Assembly: GCA_038326205.1 (NCBI GenBank)
Contig: JBBQJV010000014.1
Location: 3,269 to 67,268 of the forward strand
Reading direction: 5' to 3'
Origin: UBA7672 sp038326205
GTDB lineage: Bacteria > Pseudomonadota > Alphaproteobacteria > Caulobacterales > Hyphomonadaceae
Length of the DNA: 64,000 nucleotides
Part shown: one piece after another, positions 9,571-17,423 of the stretch
Layout: every line of letters starts with the position of its first letter
Position numbering within the stretch: the stretch's first letter is position 1
The notes under the pieces: generated by a model
Database searches by the model: none
What the model was told of the DNA's origin: nothing
The model's input: only the letters and a program-made list of their open reading frames with translations
Translations under genes and position numbers: made by a program

Positions 9571-11563
9571 CCAGCTCGTCGATGAATTTGGCGTTGTCCT
9601 GGATGAACTTGAAGCGGAGCTCGGGCTTCTTGCCCATCAGCGTTTCGACGAGGTCTTCGACCGTCTTGACCGACTTGGGCAACGACACGCGCGCGAGGGT
9701 GCGCGTCCTGTGGTTCATAGTCGTCTCTTTGAGCTGCGCCGGCATCATCTCGCCGAGACCCTTGAATCGGCCCATCTCCGGCTTCTTACCCTTGAACTCG
9801 TTGGCGAGGAGCTGGTCCCTGTGGGCGTCGTCGCGGGCGTAGATCGACTTGCCGCCGTGGGTGAGGCGATATAGCGGCGGCTGGGCGAGGAAGAGGCGGC
9901 CAGATTCGATGAGGCCTGGGGTTTGGCGGAAAAAGAACGTGATAAGCAGGGACGCGATGTGGGCGCCGTCGACGTCGGCGTCGGTCATGATGATGATCCG
10001 TTCGTAGCGAAGATCCTCGACGCGGAAGCGATGACCGAGGCCGGTGCCAAGCGCGGTCGCAAGATCGGACAGTTCCTTGTTGTTCGAGAGCTTTTCGTCG
10101 CCGGCGCTGGCGACGTTTAGGATCTTGCCGCGCAGGGGGAGAACCGCTTGCGTGGCGCGGTCGCGGGCCTGTTTAGCGGAGCCGCCGGCGCTGTCACCTT
10201 CGACGATGAACAGTTCGGTGCCTTGCGCTGAGCCATCCGAACAGTCGGCCAGCTTGCCGGGCAGGCGAAGCTTGCGGGTGGCGGACTGGCGCGCGACTTC
10301 CTTGTCTTTCCGTTTGCGCATCCGGTCTTCGGCCTGACCGATGGCCCATTCGAGCAGGCGGTTGGCGCTCGCGGTTGAGGCCGTGAGCCAATGGTCGAAG
10401 CGGTCGCGCATCGCGTTTTCGGTGATGCGGAAGGCGTCCTGCGTGGAGAGCTTTTCCTTGGTCTGGCCGACAAACTCCGGGTTGCGGATGAAGACCGAGA
10501 GCAGCGCGCCCGCGGTGCCGAGCACGTCGTCGGCGGTAACGAGTGCGGTCTTCTTGTTGCCGATCATTTCGCCGTAGGCGCGGAGGCCTTTTGTCAGCGC
10601 CGAGCGCATGCCCGCTTCGTGGGTGCCGCCTTCCGGCGTCGGGATGGTGTTGCAGTAAGTGCGCGAGAATCCGTCGGCTTCACCGAAGCCGTTGATGCTC
10701 CAGATGACGGCCCATTCGACGGCGCCGCCGCCGCCGATGTCGACACGGCCGGTGAAGGGATCTGGCAAGACGGTCTTGGTCTCTGTCGTTAGCTCTTTCA
10801 GCATGTCGGCGAGGCCGTTGGGATAGGACAGGACGGCTTCGGCTGGCGTCTTGTCGTCGTCCTTCAGCAGCTTGGGTTCGCAGCTCCAGCGGATCTCGGC
10901 GGCGCGAGACAGATAGGCTTTCGAGCGCGCCATGGCGAACAGGCGCGAGGGGCGGAAGTGCAGCTTGTCGCCGAAGATCTGCGGATCGGGATGGAAGCTA
11001 ATCTGCGTGCCGCGCCTGTTGGGCGCCGCGCCGACGGTTGTCAGCTTCGATGTCGGATTGCCGCGCGAATAGGTCTGGCGGTACAGCTTCCGGTCGATTG
11101 CGATCTCGACAATGACTTCATCGGATAGCGCATTCACGACCGAGATACCAACGCCGTGCAGACCGCCGGCGGTCTGGTAGGCCTTGTTCGAGAATTTTCC
11201 GCCTGAGTGCAACATCGTCATGATGACTTCGAGCGCGGTCTTGTTCTTGACCTTCGGGTGCATGCCGATCGGGATGCCGCGCCCGTCGTCGCGCACTGTC
11301 AGATAGCCATTGGCTCCCAGTGTCACGTCGATGCGGCTGGCGTGGCCGGCGACGGCCTCGTCGATCGAGTTGTCGAGCACTTCGGCGAACAGGTGGTGGT
11401 AGGCGCGCTCGTCCGTGCCGCCGATATACATGCCGGGGCGCTTGCGGACGGGCTCGAGGCCTTCGAGGACTTCTATGTCCTTGGCGGAGTAGCCGGACGA
11501 ATCCGATTTCTCGCTATCTGACCTGTTGGAGGCAAACAGCTTTGCCTGGTTGTTCTTGGCCAT
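9563..11563 (-). CDS. parE: DNA topoisomerase IV subunit B
   Basis: 666 residues, the usual ParE length. GHKL ATPase motifs: EVLDNSIDEAVAG (Asn/Glu for Mg-ATP), DDGRGIP, and the lid GGLHGVGISVVNAL. The transducer domain follows. The TOPRIM domain contains ELFIVEGDSAGGSAKQARDR and IIIMTDADVDGAHI, the metal-binding acidic residues. It lacks the large insertion typical of gamma-proteobacterial GyrB, and the short length and N-terminus (GYSAKDIEVLEGLEPVRKRP) fit ParE. With ParC (not in this window) it decatenates daughter chromosomes using ATP. The start at 11563 is a clear ATG with a long intergenic region behind it. Confidence 0.95.
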   Translation of the reverse strand: MAKNNQAKLFASNRSDSEKSDSSGYSAKDIEVLEGLEPVRKRPGMYIGGTDERAYHHLFAEVLDNSIDEAVAGHASRIDVTLGANGYLTVRDDGRGIPIGMHPKVKNKTALEVIMTMLHSGGKFSNKAYQTAGGLHGVGISVVNALSDEVIVEIAIDRKLYRQTYSRGNPTSKLTTVGAAPNRRGTQISFHPDPQIFGDKLHFRPSRLFAMARSKAYLSRAAEIRWSCEPKLLKDDDKTPAEAVLSYPNGLADMLKELTTETKTVLPDPFTGRVDIGGGGAVEWAVIWSINGFGEADGFSRTYCNTIPTPEGGTHEAGMRSALTKGLRAYGEMIGNKKTALVTADDVLGTAGALLSVFIRNPEFVGQTKEKLSTQDAFRITENAMRDRFDHWLTASTASANRLLEWAIGQAEDRMRKRKDKEVARQSATRKLRLPGKLADCSDGSAQGTELFIVEGDSAGGSAKQARDRATQAVLPLRGKILNVASAGDEKLSNNKELSDLATALGTGLGHRFRVEDLRYERIIIMTDADVDGAHIASLLITFFFRQTPGLIESGRLFLAQPPLYRLTHGGKSIYARDDAHRDQLLANEFKGKKPEMGRFKGLGEMMPAQLKETTMNHRTRTLARVSLPKSVKTVEDLVETLMGKKPELRFKFIQDNAKFIDELDV

Positions 11564-11740
11564 GAGTACCCTGAGGTCCGAATCAACGCCTGTGCGCGAG
11601 CATGTGAGCTAGCCTGACGGCTCTGATATGGACAATTCTTGCGATTAAGAAAGCCTTGTAATTCGGGGCTTATGCGCGGCTAAAGCGCATTGTGGCACTC
11701 GTGATCCACAGCCGATGGGGGCCATTTGGGCCCGGTATGG

Positions 11741-11910
11741 GGCCGGGGCATGAGCCCGCGTAGGGACTGGCGTGAGCCGTCCGGGAGGCTGTAGCTTTGG
11801 GCTGATCTCCAATGGAGGGATCCGGGACGCGGGCAGCCCCGCGTGGTTTGGCTGATCGCTGAAGCGACCTACAGGTAGAAAAGAGGTTTCGCGGATCCCG
11901 CGTCCCCGGC
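11741..11910. other. Hairpin-rich non-coding stretch upstream of parE; candidate structured RNA
   Basis: The 945 bases between parE and the IS110-like element contain no convincing gene. Within them, 11746-11757 forms a GGGC/GCCC hairpin, 11764-11782 a 7-bp hairpin with a T bulge closed by a GTGA tetraloop, and the arms 11822-11833 and 11897-11909 pair over 12 bp with a single bulged G around a 63-base loop. The local hairpins 11828-11843 and 11890-11902 compete with the long-range stem, so two alternative folds are possible. On the minus strand this would lie in a long parE leader; on the plus strand it would be a free-standing small RNA. No known RNA family was recognised. Confidence 0.3.
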
Positions 11911-12280
11911 AGGTGTCGTGCAGCGGCGAGGAAGCAGCGGGGTTTATTTCAACCGCCTGAACCCGTTTCGGCCACCTGCGTGCAGGTCATGGTATTCTGT
12001 GCATGATCCCTCGCAGCCTCTCGGATTTATCGGATTCACCCGGGCTCTTCACGCTCCGTGCGTCCACCTCGCGCCGTTGAACGGTTGCACGACCGCCCTC
12101 CTGCGAGGTGGATGAGAGAAGTACTCGCATGGCTGGGAAAGTGTAGGATCGGCATATTGCTGATACAGCGATTTGCGCGCGCGAGTGTTTGGAGTTGCGG
12201 GAGTCGCTCTGAACGACGGGGGTGCAGATTCGGCGGATAAGTCGGGTTTGGGGAGGAGATGGCAGCGCGTCGGAGATACG

Positions 12281-12393
12281 CGTTCCCGGCGGCGGCCGGG
12301 ATCCAGTCTTCGCACGCAGTGCGAATTTGCAAGCAGCAGAAGCAAAAGCGCGCTGATGCACGCTGGCTGGATCCCCGCCCTCCGCCGGGAACG
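12281..12393. repeat. Palindromic intergenic repeat (GGATCC-type ends)
   Basis: Inverted ends at 12281-12305 and 12368-12393: the first begins CGTTCCCGGCGG and ends CGGGATCCA; the second begins TGGATCCCCGCC and ends CGCCGGGAACG. The core includes a smaller palindrome around 12310-12323 (TTCGCACGCAGTGCGAA). Repeats of this shape are common between genes in related bacteria, and 38954-39074 in this window looks like a relative. Nothing protein-coding is seen. Confidence 0.6.
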
Positions 12394-12508
12394 CGACCGT
12401 GCCAAGCGGCACGCTTCCAGTGACAGTGTTTGCGGGTGTGCAGCGACTCCCTGCCCTTCGCGACGCCGCCTTCGGCGGCTCCTCAGGGGGGGGACTCCCC
12501 ACCAATGA

Positions 12509-13757
12509 TCAAGGGGTTTTTGGCTCGTACCTGACCGAGCCGAGTTTCCCCGGATTATAGACCGTTCTGGCCTTGAGCATGGCGCAGGCGACCGCCAGGA
12601 GCCGATCGGCGACGCCCCGCAAGGCGCGGCCATGGGAGTGTCCTCGTCCTCTCAGCGCTGCGTATCGCTCCCGGCTGCGCGCGTCATGTTGGGTCGCGAC
12701 CCTGGCCCAGTGATAAACCGCTGTTCGCAGCCTGCCGGAGCAGGCCTTGCGCATTTCGACCCGACAGGATTTGCCGCTCCTCTTGGTGACCGGGGCCACT
12801 CCGGTCAAAGTGCGCAAGGCGTGATAGTCTCGCGCTTGGATGGCCGACCAGCCTTCCGTGAGCAACGTGGCGAGGACGATCCTTCCCACTCCCGGCAGAG
12901 AGTACAGGATCGCCGCGTCGCGTTGCTCGATCGGCTGCCCCGGTTCGGGTTCCGGACCGGCGAGAGTTTCGACAAGCTTGTCGATCTGTCGGGTGACCTC
13001 CTTGAGCTGACGGTTCACCAGGAGCACCCGCTCAGCGAGCGCAGTAATGTGAGCCTTGGCGGCCTCCGCGGCCGGGCGCAACGGTGAGAGCCGGGCGTCG
13101 AAGGATCGCAACCGCATCTGCGGCGCTAAGCCGACGTATGCGGTGCGCGCCAAGCACGCGCGCAGCTTTCTTTTCACTGAGTTTGCCGGCTTCGGCCGGT
13201 GTCGGCGCCAACGCCCAGAGCTCTAAAAACCATGCAGCGCCAGGATCTTCGCCAAGCTCAGGCGCCTGAGGATAATAGCGCCAGAGCTGCTGACGGATGC
13301 GGTTGGTAAGCCGGTTGCGCTCTTCTTTCAGTTCATCGCCCATCCGCGACCACTCTCTCAACCCCACCACGACAGGATCGAGGATCTCGAGGCGACGGAA
13401 GCAATGACGGTCAGTTCGTAACGATGAGGCAAGAACCAGCGCATCCCGGCGGTCGTCCTTGGCCCCGGCCGGCGAGAACCGGTCACGGAAGCGGTCAAGC
13501 TGTTTGGGATTGATGGCGAACACGGCAATGCCGCGATCCATCAAAGCTTCGACGACCGGGCCGTGAGGCACTTCAATGGCGACTGCGACCTCGTCGGGGG
13601 CAGAGGCCTGCGCCAGCAGCCAGTTGACCATCGCGCCCAGACCATCGCCATCATGCGCGAAGGAGCGCTGTACCGGGCCGGCTGGCCCCAGAAGACAGAC
13701 CTGGTGCTCGAGACTTGCCCAATCGACGCCGACAAAGACGGTCGGCTCCTTATCCAT
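12509..13757 (-). pseudogene. IS110-family transposase, frameshifted
   Basis: The N-terminal RuvC-like DEDD domain starts at ATG 13757 (MDKEPTVFVGVDWAS) with acidic residues in VGVDWAS, AIEVPHGP and AKDDRRDA. The frame changes near 13070: the first half reads ALTVAPG in one frame, and EAAKAHITALAERV follows in the next, so one extra base (or two lost) separates them. The C-terminal Transposase_20 domain contains LYSLPGVGRIVLATLL and the catalytic-serine region KRSGKSCRVEMRKACSGRLR. Reconstructed length is about 416 residues, normal for the family. IS110 enzymes are not known to need programmed frameshifting, so it is probably inactive. Confidence 0.85.
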
Positions 13758-13799
13758 CGTCACCTCCCTTTGTTGAACGAGCCGCCGTGTCGCTTCACC

Positions 13800-13990
13800 A
13801 TTCCCTGTACTGGCGCTCGGATCCAAAAGTGCCGGCGCAACTCCCCACTGGGCGTGCAACACGGGCCAACCGGTCGAGGCGCGCGTCCCCCCAGGCGTTC
13901 AAGACGCAGGGGGCGAATGGCTGCTCTCGACCAGCCGGCTCGCGACGGTCATGATAAACACAAACCGCACTGAACGGGTACAGGGAGGGA
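13800..13990 (-). ncRNA. Candidate IS110 bridge-RNA region
   Basis: In IS110-type elements the non-coding end upstream of the transposase encodes a bridge RNA that pairs with donor and target DNA (established for IS621). This flank is non-coding, about 230 bases, and contains a strong hairpin around 13891-13917 (CCCCCC ... GGGGG enclosing a GCG/CGC inner stem). The position fits a bridge RNA; the pairing loops were not identified. Confidence 0.25.
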
Positions 13991-14015
13991 GCGAGCCAGG
14001 CGGTTCGGGAGTGCC

Positions 14016-14927
14016 TCAGGCCACGTCGGATTTCTTGTCGTGAGCAGCGTGGATCTTCTTGCTCACCAGGCGGTCGAGTTCGTTGGCGACCGAGGAGCGG
14101 TGGATGAAGGCTTCCTCTGGCATGTCGAGGATGATTGCGATCGTCTGGAAGTGATATTTCACCACGTCGACATCGTAGGTGTCGGTCATGCCAACGCCTT
14201 CGACGTAGCGCAGGGATGAGCTCCAGACGCGGCCGATGGTGTCGTCTCCGAGGTGGGAGACTTCATCCGAGTTCTGCTGAAGCATGCGGTACATACCGCG
14301 AATGCCGGCGACGCGATCGCCCTGAGTGCGATTGGCGTAAGCGGTGAGATTGTCGATAATTGCCCGCAGCTTGAAGGCATTCTCTTTGGACTGTTCGGTC
14401 TGCGCCTTCTGCGGCGGCTCGTCCGTCAGGCGGCGCCAGGGGCCGGTGTAGGCGGTGTCTTCCTTGCGCCGACGGCAAGGGCCGACATAGTTGCGACTAT
14501 CGATGAACTTGCGAGGGCGCAGGACGACTTCTTCGATGCGCGACAGCACGCCTTGCGCGCTGACAGGTTTGAGCAGAAATTCGTTGATGCCCGACTGTCG
14601 CGCGGACATCAGCTGCTCGTGGTCGATGATGCCGGCAAGCAGAATGATCGGTGTCTCGCGGGCAAGGCCTGTGGTGTTGCGTCGGATCTCGCGCGTGAAT
14701 TCGAGGCCGGACATGCGGCCGGCATCCCAGTCGACGAAGATGATGTCGGGCTTGAATGTGCGGCCGACGGTGAAGGCTTCCATCGCGCTGGCGGCCGCGT
14801 TGATGTTGGTGATCATTAGGCGACGCAGGCTGTCGGCGACGACGCCACGCATATAGGCGTTGGGGTCAACGATCAGGATCTTCATGCGCTTGAGGTCGCT
14901 GGGGGGAATGGTGCGCTCGTCAGTCAT
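14016..14927 (-). CDS. Response-regulator receiver protein with uncharacterised C-terminal domain
   Basis: 303 residues. The receiver domain begins at KILIVDPNAYMRGVV (about 15-30), with the phospho-acceptor Asp in IIFVDWDAGRMSG and the conserved Lys in FLLKPVSA; the second N-terminal acidic residue is Pro. After the receiver comes a short motif, KFIDSRNYVGPCRRRKE, also present in the partner gene, and then a helical C-terminal region of about 130 residues with no DNA-binding motif I recognise. Its ATG overlaps the partner's stop by one base (TGATG). The shared tail motif suggests both proteins bind the same target, acting as a phosphorylation-controlled and a constitutive version. Confidence 0.85.
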   Translation of the reverse strand: MTDERTIPPSDLKRMKILIVDPNAYMRGVVADSLRRLMITNINAAASAMEAFTVGRTFKPDIIFVDWDAGRMSGLEFTREIRRNTTGLARETPIILLAGIIDHEQLMSARQSGINEFLLKPVSAQGVLSRIEEVVLRPRKFIDSRNYVGPCRRRKEDTAYTGPWRRLTDEPPQKAQTEQSKENAFKLRAIIDNLTAYANRTQGDRVAGIRGMYRMLQQNSDEVSHLGDDTIGRVWSSSLRYVEGVGMTDTYDVDVVKYHFQTIAIILDMPEEAFIHRSSVANELDRLVSKKIHAAHDKKSDVA

Positions 14928-15823
14928 CAGGCGGCGTTCTTTTTCTGGATGATCTGGCCGAGGGCCAAAGACACTGTGTCACGCGCATCAACAAATGCGG
15001 GCGGCAGGGCGGCGAGTTGTTCAAGCGCGGACAACGCGGCGGAAATGACAGGCTCTTCGACCTGTCCCAGCGGGGCGGCGATTCCGATATAGGATTCGAA
15101 CGAGGCGAGACCGGCCACCAGCGCCTCGTCGTCCTGTTGGGCCGCGAGCGATTTTGCGCCGCGCACCTGCGAGATGGCCTTGGCTAGCCGGGGCGAGTGA
15201 CCGCTGTCCAGATCGACGCAGGTTTCGCGAAGAGCTGCGAGTTTTTCGCGGATGGGCGAACGGCGGGCCAACTCATCCTGGTCGATCATCACCGGGCGAT
15301 CCACTTGGCGGCGCTTCTCGCCATAGTAGTCGGCTGGATTCTTGCGGCGGCGGCAGGGCCCGAGAAAAATGGCACTGTCGATGAACGGTCGCGGCGTCTC
15401 GATCACCATCTCGAGCCGCTGGCGCAGCGCGATGGGCGAGATGGGCTTGGTGAGAAATTCGTCGATGCCGGCATCGCGGCCGGAGATGACCTGGGGACCG
15501 GTGAGGCGGGGGGTGAGGAGGAGGAGGGGGAGACGGCGAAGGTGGTGGTCTTCGTGATTGCGGAGGTCGCGCGCGAAGGTGAGGGCGTCGAACGGCCCGT
15601 CCTTGTCCAGCGACAAAAGGATGAGGTCGACCCGGATTTCGCAGAGCGTCGAAAAGGCCGCTTCTGCGCTGCGCACGTTGGGAATGTTGGCGACGGTGAG
15701 GTGGCGCAGAATCTCGACGATCAGCTGACGGCTGACGCTATGCCCGTCCGCCACCAGAACCGACAGGGTTCGGGGATTCAACGGCCGAGGTTTTCTCGGA
15801 TCGTACATTGCGATGCGTGCCAC
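14927..15823 (-). CDS. Pseudo-receiver protein, paralogue of the downstream response regulator
   Basis: 298 residues and the same architecture as its neighbour: receiver fold (LSVLVADGHSVSRQLIVEIL ... FLTKPIS), then the motif PFIDSAIFLGPCRRRKN, then a helical tail. The residue aligned with the phospho-acceptor is Ser (VDLILLSLDKDG against PDIIFVDWDAGR), so normal phosphorylation looks impossible, although an Asp lies two residues on. The start may be GTG 15823 (MARIAMYD) or ATG 15808 (MYDPRKP). It is the first gene of a two-gene operon, divergent from the P-II fusion gene across 188 bases, so a shared control region is likely. Confidence 0.82.
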   Translation of the reverse strand: MARIAMYDPRKPRPLNPRTLSVLVADGHSVSRQLIVEILRHLTVANIPNVRSAEAAFSTLCEIRVDLILLSLDKDGPFDALTFARDLRNHEDHHLRRLPLLLLTPRLTGPQVISGRDAGIDEFLTKPISPIALRQRLEMVIETPRPFIDSAIFLGPCRRRKNPADYYGEKRRQVDRPVMIDQDELARRSPIREKLAALRETCVDLDSGHSPRLAKAISQVRGAKSLAAQQDDEALVAGLASFESYIGIAAPLGQVEEPVISAALSALEQLAALPPAFVDARDTVSLALGQIIQKKNAA

Positions 15824-15962
15824 CCGTTCCGAGTTCGAGGGCAGACTATGGCCTTAAGGTAATTATCCGGTTGAGATCGGGCCGCGTAGGCGACGAAAAT
15901 CCAGTTAGTCGCGGACTTAGCCGAAAAAATGAGGAAATTCAGTGTAACCCATGCGTTGGCCT

Positions 15963-15980
15963 AAGGTGTGTAACTTGCTA
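15963..15980 (+). promoter_or_regulatory. Possible sigma-54 promoter before the P-II fusion gene
   Basis: GG at 15965-15966 and GC at 15977-15978 are exactly 12 bases apart, and the downstream half TTGCT matches the -12 element perfectly. The -24 half (AGGTGTG) keeps the essential GG but few other consensus bases. Transcription would begin near 15990, 22 bases before the TTG start. P-II genes are often sigma-54/NtrC controlled, which is the main reason for listing it. Confidence 0.3.
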
Positions 15981-16011
15981 TGGTTCGCCTCCAACGCAGG
16001 AGACCCGCCTT

Positions 16012-16518
16012 TTGAGTGACGACGAGAAGCTCGACCAGCGCATCCAGCTCGTGGCGTCGTCCAGTTTCGGCCGGCACGTCGACGAATGGCGCCGAACGCA
16101 AAAAGACTTGCCGAGCCGGTCCGAAGCCATCCGGCGTCTGGTCTATCACGGGCTGAAGCATGAAGAGGAACATCCCATGCGCATGATCACCGCGATCATC
16201 CGGCCTCACCGCTATGAGGCTGTGCGCGATGCGCTGATGAAGATGGGCGTCTCGGGCATGACGGCGACGCAGGTGCAGGGCTTTGGCCGGCAGCGCGGCC
16301 AGACCGAGTTCTATCGCGGCAATGAATATCAGGTCGCCGAAGTGCCGAAACTGAAGCTTGAGGTTGCGGTGTCTTCGGGAATGGCGGAGGCGGTCGTCGA
16401 GGCGATCACCAAGGCGGCGGGCTCGGGCAAGATCGGCGACGGCAAGATCTTCATATCGGGACTCAGCGACGTGGTGCGTATCCGCACCGGCGAGCGCGAT
16501 GAGAAGGCGCTGGACTAG
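16012..16518 (+). CDS. Ribbon-helix-helix domain fused to a P-II nitrogen regulatory protein
   Basis: 168 residues from TTG 16012, which has an AGGAG ribosome site at 15998-16002. Residues 1-55 form a ribbon-helix-helix-like DNA-binding domain (IQLVASSSFGRHVDEWRR ... LPSRSEAIRRLVYHGL). From Met56 follows a complete P-II protein: GMTATQVQGFGRQRGQTE, the T-loop with the uridylylated Tyr (RGNEYQV, Tyr51 in P-II numbering), the B-loop GSGKIGDGKIF and the C-loop RIRTGERDEKAL. Internal initiation at ATG 16177 (weak site GAAGAGGA) could also yield a normal 112-residue P-II. P-II trimers sense 2-oxoglutarate, ATP and ADP; the fusion suggests direct coupling of that signal to DNA binding (inference). 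Confidence 0.82.
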   Translation: MSDDEKLDQRIQLVASSSFGRHVDEWRRTQKDLPSRSEAIRRLVYHGLKHEEEHPMRMITAIIRPHRYEAVRDALMKMGVSGMTATQVQGFGRQRGQTEFYRGNEYQVAEVPKLKLEVAVSSGMAEAVVEAITKAAGSGKIGDGKIFISGLSDVVRIRTGERDEKALD

Positions 16519-17318
16519 CGCGACTGCGCAGCGCCGGCTGAAGCGATGCGAGTTGCAGGAGGCTCGAAGCCGGGGAAGGCTTCCTGCGCGGTCATCGTAT
16601 CGGGCAGCACATAGAAGATGCCGCCATTCTTGAAGATCTTTGCCACGACCTTCTTGTAAAAGTCAGGCGAGACGTTGATGCAGCCGTGCGTGATGCGATT
16701 GTCGTCAGGCTCGGGGCTCGCGAGGCGCTCCTTGCGCTTCTCGCGTCTGCTGGCCTTGCTGACGAGCACGGGATGGATCGAGACGGACGTCGCATAGTCG
16801 ACCCACAGGACGCGCTCGCCACTGGCTGCGGGGCCGAAGCCTGCGCGGAAGCGACCTGCAGGCGTCGTACGGTCGTTCATCGGAATGTCCTTGAGTTCGC
16901 GGTCGCCGATGCCGGGCGCTGATGTGTCGCCAAAAGCAGAGCCTAGGAGGGCGGGCGCCATGCCCTGTACCTTGCCGGCTGCGTTGAAGATCAGGATTTG
17001 TGCGGCGGCCTTGTCGATGACGGCGAAGGGCATTCCGCGATTATCCTCCGTGGCGAGAATCCACCCGGCGAGATCAACCACGGAATCTGAAACGGGCTGG
17101 CCGGGGGCGACCTCATCGGGTGGGGCGTCGGGGGCTGCAGCCGAGGCAGGAGCAGATTTGGATGAAGCAGGAGAGGACTTTGCAGGTACAGACTTCGTCG
17201 GCGCAGATTGGGCCAGAGCGGCGGGTGCAGACGCGCCTGCCCAGGCCATTGCCGCGGAGAGCAGGAGAAATCGAAGCAAGAGTTTCGATTCAATGCGAAT
17301 GGCGCCGCTCCATGCCAT
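16515..17318 (-). CDS. L,D-transpeptidase (YkuD) family protein
   Basis: 267 residues with a cleavable signal peptide (hydrophobic core LLLRFLLLSAAMAWAG, cleavage near ALAQ), a Ser/Ala/Pro/Lys-rich linker (about 37-75), then the YkuD catalytic domain. The catalytic signature HGCINVSPDFYKKV with nucleophile Cys near residue 213 and the upstream His in VSIHPVLVS are present. The enzyme works in the periplasm, forming 3-3 peptidoglycan cross-links or attaching proteins to the wall. It converges on the P-II gene with a 4-base overlap, so the two transcripts are complementary at their ends. Confidence 0.92.
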   Translation of the reverse strand: MAWSGAIRIESKLLLRFLLLSAAMAWAGASAPAALAQSAPTKSVPAKSSPASSKSAPASAAAPDAPPDEVAPGQPVSDSVVDLAGWILATEDNRGMPFAVIDKAAAQILIFNAAGKVQGMAPALLGSAFGDTSAPGIGDRELKDIPMNDRTTPAGRFRAGFGPAASGERVLWVDYATSVSIHPVLVSKASRREKRKERLASPEPDDNRITHGCINVSPDFYKKVVAKIFKNGGIFYVLPDTMTAQEAFPGFEPPATRIASAGAAQSR

Positions 17319-17351
17319 TGAAAGTCAGGGGCCGAAAGTCCGGGTCTGAAC

Positions 17352-17383
17352 GGGATCAGGCTGCCAACAGAAAGCCTGACCCC
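17352..17383 (-). terminator. Hairpin after the Ala-rich lipoprotein gene
   Basis: Arms GGGATCAGGCT (17352-17362) and AGCCTGACCCC (17373-17383) pair with one mismatch around a 10-base loop, 40 bases beyond the lipoprotein stop and before the L,D-transpeptidase start. No U-tract follows, so termination strength is uncertain. Confidence 0.35.
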
Positions 17384-17423
17384 AAGTCAGATCGTCAGTT
17401 CTGAGCTTCTAGTCGTCCAGGGG

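Larger units (their letters stand above)
12509..13990 (-). mobile_element. IS110-family insertion sequence (approximate limits)
   Basis: The transposase gene at 12509-13757 and the non-coding DNA on its 5' side (to roughly 13990) form the likely element. IS110 elements usually lack terminal inverted repeats and target duplications, so the ends cannot be set from the sequence alone. The 5' flank contains an inverted pair CCCTGTAC (13802-13809) / GTACAGGG (13978-13985), which could be sub-terminal signals. The insertion lies in the intergenic DNA between the response-regulator genes and parE and does not appear to break a gene. Confidence 0.6.

Noticed and set aside
11741..12000. 4.5S RNA, 6S RNA, RNase P RNA or tmRNA in the parE upstream gap
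   Set aside because: I looked for the SRP GGAAGGAAGCAG loop, the RNase P GAGGAAAGUCC block and a tmRNA tag frame on both strands; none is present. GAGGAAGCAGCGG at 11928 is only a partial resemblance to SRP RNA.
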